Assembly (NCBI RefSeq): GCF_007997295.1
Contig: NZ_VORY01000003.1
Coordinates: 186,001 to 250,000, forward strand
DNA: 64,000 nt
Direction: 5' to 3'
From: Gillisia hiemivivida
Lineage (GTDB): Bacteria > Bacteroidota > Bacteroidia > Flavobacteriales > Flavobacteriaceae
The notes below the pieces were generated by a model. It had not been told where the DNA came from and searched no databases. It saw nothing but the letters and a program-made list of their open reading frames with translations. The first letter of the stretch is position 1; each line of letters opens with the position of its first letter. Shown here piece by piece: positions 52,409-61,612 of this stretch. The position numbers were made by a program, and so were the translations under genes.

Positions 52409-53422
52409 ATGCTTCATAAGATATACATTTCAGAATTTAAGAATAATGCAGGAACCATTCAGGAGCTCCAGTTGACATATCAAACTTTTGGTAGGGAACT
52501 AGGAACTGCGCCAATAGTTCTGGTGAATCATGCACTCACTGGAAATTCAGCAGTAACAGGAAAAAATGGTTGGTGGAAAGAAGTAATTGGGGTTGATAAA
52601 AGCATCGATCTTCTAGAGTATACCGTTCTGGCATTTAATAATCCCGGGAATGGTTTTGATGGAGAGGAGTCTCAGCTAATATTAAATTATAAAGAGTTTA
52701 CGCTTAGGGATATAGCTAAGATTTATTCTGAAGCCTTAAAACAATTAGGGATCTCCAAGATATTTGCAGGAATTGGTGGTTCTATAGGTGGGGCTTTGTT
52801 ATGGGAACAGGCAGTTTTAGATCCAGATCTTTTTGAACATATAATTCCAGTAGCAGCAGATTATAAATCTTCACAATGGGTAAAGGCACAGTGTAAGGTG
52901 CAGGACCAGATCTTAAATAATTCTGTAAATCCGGTTGCAGATGCCAGAATGCATGCAATGACAATTTATAGAAGTCCGGAATCTTTCATCTCGAAATTCA
53001 ATTCAACCCAAAACCATAAAAATGGAACCGGAAATATTGAAGGCTGGTTGGAGCACCATGGTAAAAAACTAGAAAATAGATATCAATTGGCAGCTTACAA
53101 ACTAATGAATCATTTGCTTTCTACTTCAGATATAAGTTTGGGTAGTGGAGATCATTTAAGTGCGGCATCAAAGATAACTGGAGATATTCATATAATTACA
53201 ATTAATTCTGATGGCTTGTTTACAGCCAATGAGAATTGGGATACTTATGTAAATCTGTCTCTTATCAAAGAAAATATAAGTATTGATGAAATTAGATCTA
53301 TACATGGGCATGATGCTTTTCTAATTGAGAATTCTCAAGTAGCATCATTTTTAAATCCAATATTCAACACTAGTAACAAACAAAATGAAAAAAATAAACA
53401 TAGTACTCTTCGGAGTAGGTAA
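52409..53422 (+). CDS. metX: Homoserine O-acetyltransferase (alpha/beta hydrolase fold)
   Basis: A 337-residue enzyme that acetylates homoserine. The nucleophile is Ser125 in GIGGSIGGALLWEQ (most MetX have GGSMGG), with NHALTGNSAV near 40-49 for the oxyanion site, Asp in NSDGLFT near 277 and His in HGHDAFL near 308. It is shorter than many MetX. The stop overlaps the start of the first homoserine dehydrogenase gene by 38 bases, indicating tight coupling. Confidence 0.9.
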   Translation: MLHKIYISEFKNNAGTIQELQLTYQTFGRELGTAPIVLVNHALTGNSAVTGKNGWWKEVIGVDKSIDLLEYTVLAFNNPGNGFDGEESQLILNYKEFTLRDIAKIYSEALKQLGISKIFAGIGGSIGGALLWEQAVLDPDLFEHIIPVAADYKSSQWVKAQCKVQDQILNNSVNPVADARMHAMTIYRSPESFISKFNSTQNHKNGTGNIEGWLEHHGKKLENRYQLAAYKLMNHLLSTSDISLGSGDHLSAASKITGDIHIITINSDGLFTANENWDTYVNLSLIKENISIDEIRSIHGHDAFLIENSQVASFLNPIFNTSNKQNEKNKHSTLRSR

Positions 53423-54464
53423 TGTAGGGAGTGCCTTAATAAATCAGATATTGGAAGCCCGATCCAAAATTTTAAATTCTTCTCAGTTAGAAATTAATAT
53501 CGCGGTTTTGGTAAATTCTAAAATTGCCTTTTATAATAATAATACCATAAACAACTCTTGGGAGGCAGATTTTAAAACCTATGGATATCCTTATAAATTG
53601 TCTCATATTTTAAATCATGTTAAAAAGGAGAAACTCACCAATTTAATCGCAGTAGATGCTACTGCAAGTGAAGATTTCGTTAAAAATTATAAGGAGCTCA
53701 TAAGAAATGGATTTCATATAGTTGCCGCCAATAAAACAGCTAATACGTTGTCTGATAAATTCTATAAGGAGTTAAGAATTGAATTAAAAAAGCACAATAA
53801 ACAATTCCTTTATGAAACCAATGTGGGAGCAGGACTACCGGTAATTAAAACAGTGCAAGATCTACATTTAGCGGGCGAAGAGATAACTAAAATAAGAGGG
53901 ATCTTCTCAGGGTCCTTAAGTTATATTTTTAATACATTTTCTAACAATAACAAATCATTTTCTGAAGTTTTGGAGGATGCTAGAACTAGAGGACTTACAG
54001 AGCCAGACCCCAGAATAGATCTTTCAGGGAAAGATGTGGGGAGAAAATTGTTGATCCTTGCCAGAGAAATAAATATCCTTAAAGAACTTTCTGAAGTTAG
54101 AATAGAAAGCCTGGTTCCTAATCATCTCAATGGAAAGAGTTCAATTTCTCATTTTATCGAGAATCAACAAGAACTAAACTTAAATTTCGAAGAACGGAGA
54201 TCAAAATTAAAGTCGGATGAGGTTTTAAGGCATATTGGAGAGTTAGACGTAGCCAGCGGAGAATTAGAAGTGAAATTGGTAACAGAAAAAAGAAGTTCTC
54301 CCTTTGGAAGTTTACAGGAAGCCGATGCTTCTTTTGAAATATATACGAAGTCTTATGGGAATAGGCCAATTGTTATTCAAGGCGCTGGAGCAGGCGCAGC
54401 AGTGACTTCAAGAGGAGTATTGTCTGATCTTTTAAAGATCTCAGAAAAACTTGAATGTATATAA
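53385..54464 (+). CDS. hom: Homoserine dehydrogenase, copy 1
   Basis: A 359-residue NAD(P)-dependent enzyme reducing aspartate semialdehyde to homoserine. The Rossmann motif LFGVGNVGSALINQI is at the N-terminus; AANKTANTLSDKF near 120-132 and YETNVGAGLPVIKT are substrate-region motifs; IRGIFSGSLSYIFNTF and TEPDPRIDLSGKDV follow. It resembles the C-terminal half of ThrA, without the aspartokinase and without an extra ACT domain. It is clearly paralogous to the gene at 56170-57246. It overlaps metX and is followed by metZ with 10 bases of gap. Confidence 0.9.
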   Translation: MKKINIVLFGVGNVGSALINQILEARSKILNSSQLEINIAVLVNSKIAFYNNNTINNSWEADFKTYGYPYKLSHILNHVKKEKLTNLIAVDATASEDFVKNYKELIRNGFHIVAANKTANTLSDKFYKELRIELKKHNKQFLYETNVGAGLPVIKTVQDLHLAGEEITKIRGIFSGSLSYIFNTFSNNNKSFSEVLEDARTRGLTEPDPRIDLSGKDVGRKLLILAREINILKELSEVRIESLVPNHLNGKSSISHFIENQQELNLNFEERRSKLKSDEVLRHIGELDVASGELEVKLVTEKRSSPFGSLQEADASFEIYTKSYGNRPIVIQGAGAGAAVTSRGVLSDLLKISEKLECI

Positions 54465-54474
54465 TTCACTGAAA

Positions 54475-55653
54475 ATGGAAAATAAACATATAGAAACTAC
54501 GGCTATCAGGACACAAGCAGCTAGAACCCAATATTTAGAACATTCTGTTCCTTTATACTTAACATCAAGTTATGTTTTCGAAGATTCAGAAGATATGCGC
54601 GCGTCTTTTGCTGAAGAGAAAGAACGAAATATTTATAGCAGATATTCCAATCCGAATACCTCTGAGTTTATAGATAAAATGGTGATAATGGAACAAGCAG
54701 AAGCTGGATTTGCTTTTGCTTCAGGAATGGCAGCGGTGTTTTCTAGTTTGGCTGCTTTGTTAAATAGTGGTGACCATATTGTTGCTTGTAAATCCTTATT
54801 TGGATCTACACACAGCTTGTTTTCTCAATATTTTCCTAAATGGAATATTTCACATAGTTATTTCAAGATAGATGAACTGGACAAGATTGAAAACCTTATA
54901 AAACCTGAGACTAAAATTTTATTTGCGGAATCGCCAACAAACCCTGGAGTAGATATTCTAGATCTAGAAAAACTATGTGAGATTGCCAGAAAGCATAACC
55001 TTATCTTGATCATAGATAATTGCTTTGCAACCCCATATCTTCAAAATCCAATAGTATTTGGGGCAGATCTTGTAATTCACTCTGCAACAAAATTAATAGA
55101 TGGTCAAGGCAGAGTCTTAGGTGGGGTTACTGTGGGAAGAGCAGACCTAATTAGGGAAATATATTTGTTCTCAAGGAATACCGGCCCATCAATGTCTCCT
55201 TTCAATGCTTGGATATTGTCTAAAAGTTTGGAAACATTACCAGTGCGTCTAGAAAAACATTGCGAAAATGCGCTTAAGGTTGCTGAGTTCCTTGAAAATA
55301 ATTCTTCCGTAACAAATGTGAAATACCCATTTTTAAAGTCGCATCCCCAATATGAAATTGCCAAAAAGCAAATGAAACTAGGGGGAAATGTAATTGCTTT
55401 TGAGATTAAAAAAGGACTCGATGCCGGACGAAAATTTATAGATGCTATCAAATTATGCTCGATATCGGCAAATTTAGGAGATACCAGAAGCATATTGACT
55501 CATCCGGCTTCTACCACACACAGTAAATTATTAAAATCAGATCGACTGGAATCTGGAATTACAGATGGACTCATTCGTATTTCTGTAGGATTAGAACATG
55601 TGGATGATATAATAAAAGATCTGGAACAAGCTTTAACTGAAGCAAAATATTGA
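54475..55653 (+). CDS. metZ: Cys/Met-metabolism PLP enzyme, likely O-succinylhomoserine/O-acetylhomoserine sulfhydrylase
   Basis: 392 residues from ATG 54475; an ATG eight codons upstream overlaps hom and adds non-homologous residues. The PLP Lys206 is in LVIHSATKLIDGQGRVLGG, a motif typical of MetZ. FAESPTNPGVDILDLEKLCE and SHPASTTHS-like THPASTTHSKL near the end match the family. It could alternatively act as cystathionine gamma-synthase (MetB). With MetY in the same operon, it suggests two routes or different sulfur donors. It is the last gene of the metY-metX-hom-metZ unit. Confidence 0.85.
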   Translation: MENKHIETTAIRTQAARTQYLEHSVPLYLTSSYVFEDSEDMRASFAEEKERNIYSRYSNPNTSEFIDKMVIMEQAEAGFAFASGMAAVFSSLAALLNSGDHIVACKSLFGSTHSLFSQYFPKWNISHSYFKIDELDKIENLIKPETKILFAESPTNPGVDILDLEKLCEIARKHNLILIIDNCFATPYLQNPIVFGADLVIHSATKLIDGQGRVLGGVTVGRADLIREIYLFSRNTGPSMSPFNAWILSKSLETLPVRLEKHCENALKVAEFLENNSSVTNVKYPFLKSHPQYEIAKKQMKLGGNVIAFEIKKGLDAGRKFIDAIKLCSISANLGDTRSILTHPASTTHSKLLKSDRLESGITDGLIRISVGLEHVDDIIKDLEQALTEAKY

Positions 55654-55697
55654 TGGAGTTATTATAAATTAAAGGTGGAAATTTTTTCATATTTAAC

Positions 55698-55729
55698 TTG
55701 GTTTTTAACATCTTCTGTCCTTAACTTTG
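55698..55729 (+). promoter_or_regulatory. Promoter of the second attenuator unit
   Basis: TTG (55698-55700), 21 bases, TAACTTTG (55722-55729). Same layout and similar spacer sequence (GTTTTTAACATCTTCTGTCC versus the first promoter) as at 50566-50597. Confidence 0.7.
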
Positions 55730-55746
55730 TGCTTTCAAACAAGACA

Positions 55747-55815
55747 ATGAATAAAGTGATTCGTAATATGTATAAGTTAATGTGGGAAACCCCTACAGCA
55801 GCTGCTTTTGCGTAA
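55747..55815 (+). CDS. Leader peptide B1
   Basis: A 22-codon frame, the same length as A1, starting MNKVIRNMYKLMW and ending TAAAFA. Positions shared with A1 include M-N-x-V, N-M, Met12, Pro16, Ala18 and the final Ala. Only three Met remain and no Cys, so sensing may be weaker or shifted. GCAGC-T-GC (55798-55805) in codons 18-20 can pair with most of the next terminator's 5' arm. Confidence 0.68.
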   Translation: MNKVIRNMYKLMWETPTAAAFA

Positions 55816-55837
55816 AACTTAAGATATAAGAATTACC

Positions 55838-55866
55838 AAAGCCGCTGCCACCGCAGCGGCTTTTTT
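55838..55866 (+). terminator. Attenuator terminator B1
   Basis: GCCGCTGC (55841-55848) and GCAGCGGC (55853-55860), loop CACC, followed by six T. The stem is identical to that of terminator A1. Confidence 0.85.
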
Positions 55867-55890
55867 GTTACAATAAATTGAAATTAGAGA

Positions 55891-55998
55891 ATGGAACTTA
55901 AGAGGAAAATAAGTAAACCAAATATCATGTGTATTAGTAAACATTGCAATATTTATATGCGCATGTATCGCACCACTTTCAATTATCAGAAATTTTAG
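55891..55998 (+). CDS. Leader peptide B2
   Basis: A 35-codon frame; an internal ATG at 55927 would give 23 codons and align better with A2. From there the order is MCISKHCNIYMRMYR, and it ends N-Y-Q-K-F. The C-terminal Y-x-T-T-x-x-Y-Q-K-F matches A2. TTATCAGA (55983-55990) can pair over eight bases (one G-U) with TCTGGTAA in the following terminator. Confidence 0.62.
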   Translation: MELKRKISKPNIMCISKHCNIYMRMYRTTFNYQKF

Positions 55999-56026
55999 AT
56001 TTTAAACTAGTTTATAGTTTAATTCT

Positions 56027-56064
56027 AAAGATCCCTCTGGTAATTTTTCCAAAGGGATTTTTTC
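56027..56064 (+). terminator. Attenuator terminator B2
   Basis: ATCCCTCTGG (56031-56040) pairs with CCAAAGGGAT (56049-56058) with one mismatch and an 8-base loop, followed by T. It is weaker than A2 and lies about 106 bases before the hom copy 2 start. Confidence 0.75.
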
Positions 56065-56169
56065 TTTCTAAAACTTAAGTTAAAGTATTCAGTTTAGAAA
56101 GAAAATTTTAAAATTAAAGTCACACTTGGCTGAGTTTTTGAAAACAGTCAAAACCTATTAAATGGAATT

Positions 56170-57246
56170 ATGAAAAAGATTCATATAATACTCTTCGGAG
56201 TCGGTAATGTTGGAAGCGCCTTGATCAATCAGATCTTGGAAGCTAGAGAACAACTTAAAAATAAAAGCAAACTAGAAATTAATATACCGGTAATAGTAAA
56301 CTCTTCTTCGGCATTTTATGAAGAGAAATGTGTGCGTCCAGCTTGGAGAACCGATTTTAAATATTTTGGTGTTCCTTATACAGTAGATACTGTTTTAAAA
56401 TACATAAAAAAAGAAGCTTATAAGAACGTGATCATTGTAGATGCAACAGCTAGTAAAGAGTTTGTGCAAAATTATTCTACTTTCATAAAGAACGGATATG
56501 ATATTGTGGCGTCTAATAAATCGGCTAACACGTTATCCAATGTTTTCTATAATAATTTAAGGAAACAACTCAAGAAAAATAAAACGGAGTTTTTATATGA
56601 AACTAACGTGGGTGCGGGATTACCAATAATACAAACCCTGCAAAGGCTGCATGCTTCAGGTGAAAAAGTAACCAAGGTAAGAGGAGTGTTTTCTGGATCG
56701 CTAAGTTATATTTTCAATCAATTTTCGCAACAAAATAAAATGTTCGATTCTTTGTTGGCGGAAGCTGGAATAAAAGGACTTACAGAGAGAGATCCTAGAA
56801 TAGACCTTTCTGGAAATGATGTAGCTGAAAAATTGTTAGTCTTGGCAAGGGAATTACACATGAAAAAAGAACTTTCAGATGTGAACATCGAAAGTTTAGT
56901 GCCAAAGCATTTAAATGGACGAAGTTCAGTTTCACATTTTAAAGATAACCTGAGCGATCTCAATTTAGAATTCGATGACCTGAAGGATGAATTAAAGCCG
57001 GATGAGGTGTTAAGACATATTGGAGAGCTGGATGTGATCACGGGTAGCCTAGAAGTGAAATTGGTAAAGGAAAAAACAAATACAGCTTTTGGAAGTCTAA
57101 AGAATGCGGAAGCTTCTTTTGAGATCTACACAGAATCTCATGGGCAATTTCCTATAGTAATTCAAGGGGCTGCTGCAGGAACTGGCGTAGCCGCCAGAGG
57201 AATTCTCGCGGATTTAACTAAATTAGCCGAAAAATACAATAGATGA
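56170..57246 (+). CDS. hom: Homoserine dehydrogenase, copy 2
   Basis: A 358-residue paralogue of the gene at 53385: the same LFGVGNVGSALINQILEAR start, ASNKSANTLSNVF, YETNVGAGLPIIQT, VRGVFSGSLSYIFNQF and TERDPRIDLSGNDV. Catalytic Lys and Asp positions look intact in both copies, so both should be active. This copy lies directly behind leaders B1 and B2 and overlaps an OsmC gene by ATGA, so its supply of homoserine can be tuned separately. Confidence 0.9.
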   Translation: MKKIHIILFGVGNVGSALINQILEAREQLKNKSKLEINIPVIVNSSSAFYEEKCVRPAWRTDFKYFGVPYTVDTVLKYIKKEAYKNVIIVDATASKEFVQNYSTFIKNGYDIVASNKSANTLSNVFYNNLRKQLKKNKTEFLYETNVGAGLPIIQTLQRLHASGEKVTKVRGVFSGSLSYIFNQFSQQNKMFDSLLAEAGIKGLTERDPRIDLSGNDVAEKLLVLARELHMKKELSDVNIESLVPKHLNGRSSVSHFKDNLSDLNLEFDDLKDELKPDEVLRHIGELDVITGSLEVKLVKEKTNTAFGSLKNAEASFEIYTESHGQFPIVIQGAAAGTGVAARGILADLTKLAEKYNR

Positions 57247-57665
57247 AGATCAATTTAAAACGACTGAACAACAACTATCTTTTCGAAACTAAAAACGAAC
57301 GAGGAGATATTGTGCTTTTAGATAACAAATCTGAAGAAGAACCAAAAGGCTCTAGCCCAATGGATCTAATTCTGAGAGGAATTGCGGGTTGTAGTAGTAT
57401 AGATGTTGTAATGATCTTGAAGAAGCAACAGCATGAGCTTGAAGATTTGCAGGTAGAAGTGGAAGGTTTCCGTGAAGAGGGTGCTATTCCAAATGTTTTC
57501 AAAAAAATTCAGTTAGACTTTATTTTGAGAGGAGATGTACCTGCAGCTAAGGTTAAAAGAGCCGTACAGTTATCCATGGAAAAATATTGTTCAGTTTCAA
57601 AAATGTTAGAAAAGGCAGCAACAATTACCTATGGAATTAAATTAAATGGCGAAGAAATTAGCTGA
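57243..57665 (+). CDS. OsmC family protein
   Basis: A 140-residue protein. GSSPMDLILRGIAGCSSIDV near 37-56 holds the first Cys of the OsmC/Ohr redox pair, and SMEKYCSVSKMLEKAATI near 112-130 holds the second. Family members reduce organic peroxides or handle thiol compounds. It starts by a 4-base overlap with hom copy 2, so it is translationally coupled with a methionine-pathway gene; a role in sulfur or thiol stress is inference. Confidence 0.88.
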   Translation: MKINLKRLNNNYLFETKNERGDIVLLDNKSEEEPKGSSPMDLILRGIAGCSSIDVVMILKKQQHELEDLQVEVEGFREEGAIPNVFKKIQLDFILRGDVPAAKVKRAVQLSMEKYCSVSKMLEKAATITYGIKLNGEEIS

Positions 57666-57685
57666 GGTTAATTAATAAGTTGTCC

Positions 57686-57715
57686 TTTGAAATGCGCAAA
57701 CTAAGCGTATATTTA
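57686..57715 (+). promoter_or_regulatory. Probable promoter of the metH-metF operon
   Basis: TTTG (57686-57689), 18 bases, TATATTTA (57708-57715), a near match to the Bacteroidetes consensus, 32 bases ahead of the SAM riboswitch. Confidence 0.45.
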
Positions 57716-57747
57716 CAAAACTTAAGTTCTTAATTTTATTTAAAAAC

Positions 57748-57848
57748 GTTATCAAGAAAGGTGGAGGGATAAGACCCTATGAGACCTTGGCAACCCTCCT
57801 TTTGGAGAAGGTGCTACATTCTACCGCGCTCTGGCGTGGATAGATAAC
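57748..57848 (+). ncRNA. SAM-I (S-box) riboswitch upstream of metH
   Basis: Closing helix GTTATC (57748-57753) and GATAAC (57843-57848). The core follows the S-box consensus: ATCAAGAAAGGTGGAGGGA, then ACCCTATGA, CCTTGGCAACC, a CTCC/GGAG hairpin, AAGGTGCTACATTCTACC and a last hairpin. It binds SAM and lowers downstream expression. No classical terminator follows the aptamer, so control may be translational or through another structure in the 50 bases before ATG. Confidence 0.92.
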
Positions 57849-57898
57849 AAAAAGAATTCTTTTCACTCCTCTTTTTTGATACATATATACTTTATAAT

Positions 57899-58915
57899 AT
57901 GTCAAAATTAGAAGAGACCCTTTCCAAAAAAATATTAATCCTCGATGGTGCAATGGGCACCATGCTTCAAGAATATAAATTCTCTGAAGAAGACTTTCGT
58001 GGATCGCGTTTTGCCGATTGGCCAAGATCGCTAAAAGGGAATAATGATCTTTTATCGCTTACTCAGCCTCATGCAATCGAGGAGATCCACAGGAAGTATT
58101 TTCTGGCGGGAGCAGATATCGTAGAGACCAATACTTTTTCCGGAACCACCATTGCCATGGCAGATTACGGCATGGAGGAATTGGTCTATGAGTTAAATTA
58201 TGAATCGGCCAGGATCGCAAAAAAAGTTGCTGTAGAGCTCACTTTGGAAGATCCATCAAAACCTAGATTTGTAGCCGGTGCAATTGGGCCAACTAATAAA
58301 ACTGCTAGTATGTCTCCAGATGTTAACGATCCTGGATATAGAGCTATCTCATTTGAACAATTATTAGTTGCCTATAAACTTCAAGCACGTGCCTTGATTG
58401 ATGGTGGAGTAGATGTTCTTTTAATTGAAACAGTTTTTGATACGCTTAATGCAAAAGCGGCTTTATTCGCTATAGATGAATTAAAAGAGGAGCTAAATTC
58501 TGAAATTCCTGTAATGATAAGCGGGACAATTACAGATGCCTCCGGGAGAACACTTTCCGGGCAAACTGCCGAAGCTTTTCTGATTTCAATTTCACATATG
58601 AATTTGTTGAGTGTAGGTTTTAACTGTGCGCTTGGTGCAAATCAACTCACTCCCCATTTAGAAGAATTGGCTCGAAAAAGCGATTTTGGGATCTCTGCTT
58701 ATCCAAACGCAGGATTACCGAATACCTTTGGAGAATACGATGAAACTCCGGAGATAATGGCAGAGCAAATCCGTGAATATTTAGAGAAAGGTTTGGTGAA
58801 TATCTTAGGCGGTTGTTGCGGAACCACTCCGGCACATATCAAAGCCATTGCTGACATTGCCAAAGAATACAAACCAAGATCACTTAAAAAGATTTTGAAC
58901 CCAGAAATTTTATAA
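57899..58915 (+). CDS. metH: Methionine synthase, homocysteine-binding half (split MetH)
   Basis: A 338-residue protein equal to the N-terminal Hcy-binding barrel of Met[21 protein letters not shown] at the start, [18 protein letters not shown], and Zn-binding Cys in [10 protein letters not shown] and [13 protein letters not shown]. The remaining MetH domains are encoded by the next gene, two bases after the stop, so the enzyme is split into two polypeptides. It transfers methyl from methyl-cobalamin to homocysteine. Expression is under the upstream S-box. Confidence 0.94.
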   Translation: MSKLEETLSKKILILDGAMGTMLQEYKFSEEDFRGSRFADWPRSLKGNNDLLSLTQPHAIEEIHRKYFLAGADIVETNTFSGTTIAMADYGMEELVYELNYESARIAKKVAVELTLEDPSKPRFVAGAIGPTNKTASMSPDVNDPGYRAISFEQLLVAYKLQARALIDGGVDVLLIETVFDTLNAKAALFAIDELKEELNSEIPVMISGTITDASGRTLSGQTAEAFLISISHMNLLSVGFNCALGANQLTPHLEELARKSDFGISAYPNAGLPNTFGEYDETPEIMAEQIREYLEKGLVNILGGCCGTTPAHIKAIADIAKEYKPRSLKKILNPEIL

Positions 58916-58917
58916 AA

Positions 58918-61605
58918 ATGACAAAATTTAGAGCATTAAAACTTTCGGGTTTAGAACCGCTTATAATTACACCGGAAAGCAATTTCGTGAATGTAGGAGA
59001 GCGTACCAATATGTCTGGTTCCAAAAAATTCCTTCGACTTATAAAGGAAGATAATTATGAAGAGGCATTAAGTATTGCCAGAAACCAAGTAGATGAAGGA
59101 GCGCAAATCATAGATATAAATATGGATGATGGCTTGGTAGATGGAAAAGAAGCCATGGTAAAATTCCTTAATCTCATAGTAGCAGAACCTGATATTGCAA
59201 GAGTTCCCATTATGATAGATAGCTCTAAATGGGAGATTATAGAAGCTGGACTTCGGGTGGTACAGGGAAAATGTGTGGTAAATTCTATCAGCCTAAAGGA
59301 AGGCGAAGAGGAATTCATCAAACATGCAAAAAAAGTTAAGCGTTATGGTGCAGCCGTAATTATTATGGCTTTTGATGAATTGGGTCAAGCCGATTCTTAT
59401 GATCGCAGAATTGAAATCGCAGAGCGTTCCTATAACATTCTTACCCAAAAAGTGGGTTTTCCTCCAGAAGATATCATCTTCGACCTTAATATATTTCCGG
59501 TAGCAACTGGGATGGATGAGCATCGAAGAAATGCGATAGATTTTATTGAGGCAACACGTTGGGTGAAATCTAATTTACCACATTGTAGTATAAGCGGTGG
59601 AGTGAGTAATGTTTCGTTTTCTTTTAGAGGGAATATTCCGGTGAGAGAAGCAATGCATTCGGTATTCTTATATCATGCTATTAAAGCCGGGATGAATATT
59701 GGAATTGTGAATCCGGCAATGCTGGAGGTGTACGATAATATTCCAAAAGATCTTTTAGAACATGTAGAAGATGTTATTCTGGATAGAAGAGACGATGCCA
59801 CCGACCGGCTTTTAATTTTTGCTGAAACCGTGACCGGTACTATTAAGGAGAATAAAATAGATCTTTCTTGGAGAGAAAAAACCTTACAAGAGAGAATTAC
59901 CCATGCCTTGGTTAGAGGGATTGATGCTTTTATTATCGAAGATGTAGAATCTGCCAGATTAATTGCGGCCAGACCAATTGAGGTGATTGAAATTTATTTA
60001 ATGACAGGGATGAATGTAGTAGGAGATCTCTTTGGAAGCGGTAAAATGTTCTTGCCTCAAGTTGTGAAATCGGCGAGGGTTATGAAAAAAGCTGTGGCCT
60101 ATTTACTTCCTTTTATAGAAGCCGCAAAAGATGGCTCTACAGGAAAAGGTGCAAAAGGTAAGATCTTGATGGCAACAGTAAAGGGTGATGTTCACGATAT
60201 CGGGAAGAATATTGTTGGTGTGGTGTTGGGTTGTAATAATTACGAAATTATAGATCTTGGCGTCATGGTAGCTCCAGAAAAGATCATTGAGATCGCAAAG
60301 GTAGAAAATGTAGATGCAATTGGCTTAAGCGGACTTATTACTCCGTCTTTAGATGAAATGGTGTTTTTGGCAAAAGAGATGCAACGACAGGATTTTTCGG
60401 TTCCCTTATTAATTGGAGGCGCAACTACATCCAAAGCGCATACAGCGGTTAAAATAGATCCTCACTATAACAATGCAGTGATCCACGTAAATGATGCTTC
60501 TCGTGCGGTGAATGTGGTGAATGATCTTCTGAAGAAGGAAACTTCGAAACAATATTTTAAGGATATCAAATTGGACTATGAGGTCTTCAGAACCAATTTT
60601 TTAAAGCGAAGTAAAGTGAAAGATTTTCTTCCGCTGGAACTTGCTAGAGAAAATAAATTCAAGATAAATTGGGGTAATACTGAGATCATTAAACCCAATA
60701 AACTTGGAGTTCAAGTTTTGGAAGATCTAGATCTTGAAAAATTAGTGCCCTTTATAGATTGGACTCCTTTCTTCAGAAGTTGGGATCTGCACGGGAAATA
60801 TCCGGCGATCTTAAGCGATGAGGTTGTTGGTGAGCAAGCCAGTATTTTGTTTGAAGATGCGCAGCAACTTTTAAAAAAGATCCTAAAAGATAAACTATTG
60901 CAGGCAAAAGCTGTCTTTGGTTTATTCCCTGCGAATTCAGTTGAAGTAGATGATATCGAGATCCATTATTCTGAAGGAAATAAAGAAAAACAAACAGTTT
61001 TTAGAACATTAAGACAGCAGCTCAAAAAATATGAAGGCAAACCAAATTTTGCTTTAGCCGATTTTATTGCGCCGAAAGAGACAGGAATTCAGGATTATAT
61101 GGGTTGTTTTTGTGTAAGTACCGGGTTTGGAACACAAGAGTTGGCTACAAAATTTGAAGCCGACCTGGACGATTATAATTCAATTATGATTAAGGCTTTA
61201 TCGGATAGATTAGCTGAAGCCTTTGCAGAATATCTTCATAAAAAGGTGAGGATTGAAGATTGGGGCTATGCTTCAAACGAAGAGCTTACTAATGAAGATT
61301 TAATAAAAGAAAGTTATAAAGGAATTCGTCCTGCTCCTGGATATCCAGCCTGTCCAGATCATTTAGAAAAAATCACCATTTGGGAAGTCTTAAAAGTAGA
61401 AGAAAATATCGGAGTTAAACTTACAGATAGTTTAGCCATGTGGCCAGCAGCCAGTGTGAGTGGTTATTACTTAGGAAATCCCGAGGCTAAATACTTCGGC
61501 CTTGGAAAGATCAAATTAGATCAGGTACAAGATTTTGCAAAACGAAAAGCTATTTCTGTGGAAAAAGCAGAAAAATGGTTGAATCCTTCAATTTCAGATC
61601 AATAA
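58918..61605 (+). CDS. metH: Methionine synthase, folate/cobalamin/activation half (split MetH)
   Basis: An 895-residue protein with the remaining MetH modules: pterin-binding barrel (about 15-285; [36 protein letters not shown]), cobalamin-binding cap and Rossmann domain (about 330-560), and SAM-binding activation domain (about 600-890; [39 protein letters not shown]). In the cobalamin domain [16 protein letters not shown] contains the DxHxxG cobalt-ligand His. It needs vitamin B12. It follows the Hcy domain gene by 2 bases and precedes metF by 7 bases. Confidence 0.95.
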   Translation: MTKFRALKLSGLEPLIITPESNFVNVGERTNMSGSKKFLRLIKEDNYEEALSIARNQVDEGAQIIDINMDDGLVDGKEAMVKFLNLIVAEPDIARVPIMIDSSKWEIIEAGLRVVQGKCVVNSISLKEGEEEFIKHAKKVKRYGAAVIIMAFDELGQADSYDRRIEIAERSYNILTQKVGFPPEDIIFDLNIFPVATGMDEHRRNAIDFIEATRWVKSNLPHCSISGGVSNVSFSFRGNIPVREAMHSVFLYHAIKAGMNIGIVNPAMLEVYDNIPKDLLEHVEDVILDRRDDATDRLLIFAETVTGTIKENKIDLSWREKTLQERITHALVRGIDAFIIEDVESARLIAARPIEVIEIYLMTGMNVVGDLFGSGKMFLPQVVKSARVMKKAVAYLLPFIEAAKDGSTGKGAKGKILMATVKGDVHDIGKNIVGVVLGCNNYEIIDLGVMVAPEKIIEIAKVENVDAIGLSGLITPSLDEMVFLAKEMQRQDFSVPLLIGGATTSKAHTAVKIDPHYNNAVIHVNDASRAVNVVNDLLKKETSKQYFKDIKLDYEVFRTNFLKRSKVKDFLPLELARENKFKINWGNTEIIKPNKLGVQVLEDLDLEKLVPFIDWTPFFRSWDLHGKYPAILSDEVVGEQASILFEDAQQLLKKILKDKLLQAKAVFGLFPANSVEVDDIEIHYSEGNKEKQTVFRTLRQQLKKYEGKPNFALADFIAPKETGIQDYMGCFCVSTGFGTQELATKFEADLDDYNSIMIKALSDRLAEAFAEYLHKKVRIEDWGYASNEELTNEDLIKESYKGIRPAPGYPACPDHLEKITIWEVLKVEENIGVKLTDSLAMWPAASVSGYYLGNPEAKYFGLGKIKLDQVQDFAKRKAISVEKAEKWLNPSISDQ

Positions 61606-61612
61606 ATAATAG

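Noticed and set aside
57777-58025. A minus-strand frame across the metH leader.
   Set aside because: It overlaps the well-matched SAM riboswitch and the metH start; no known family.
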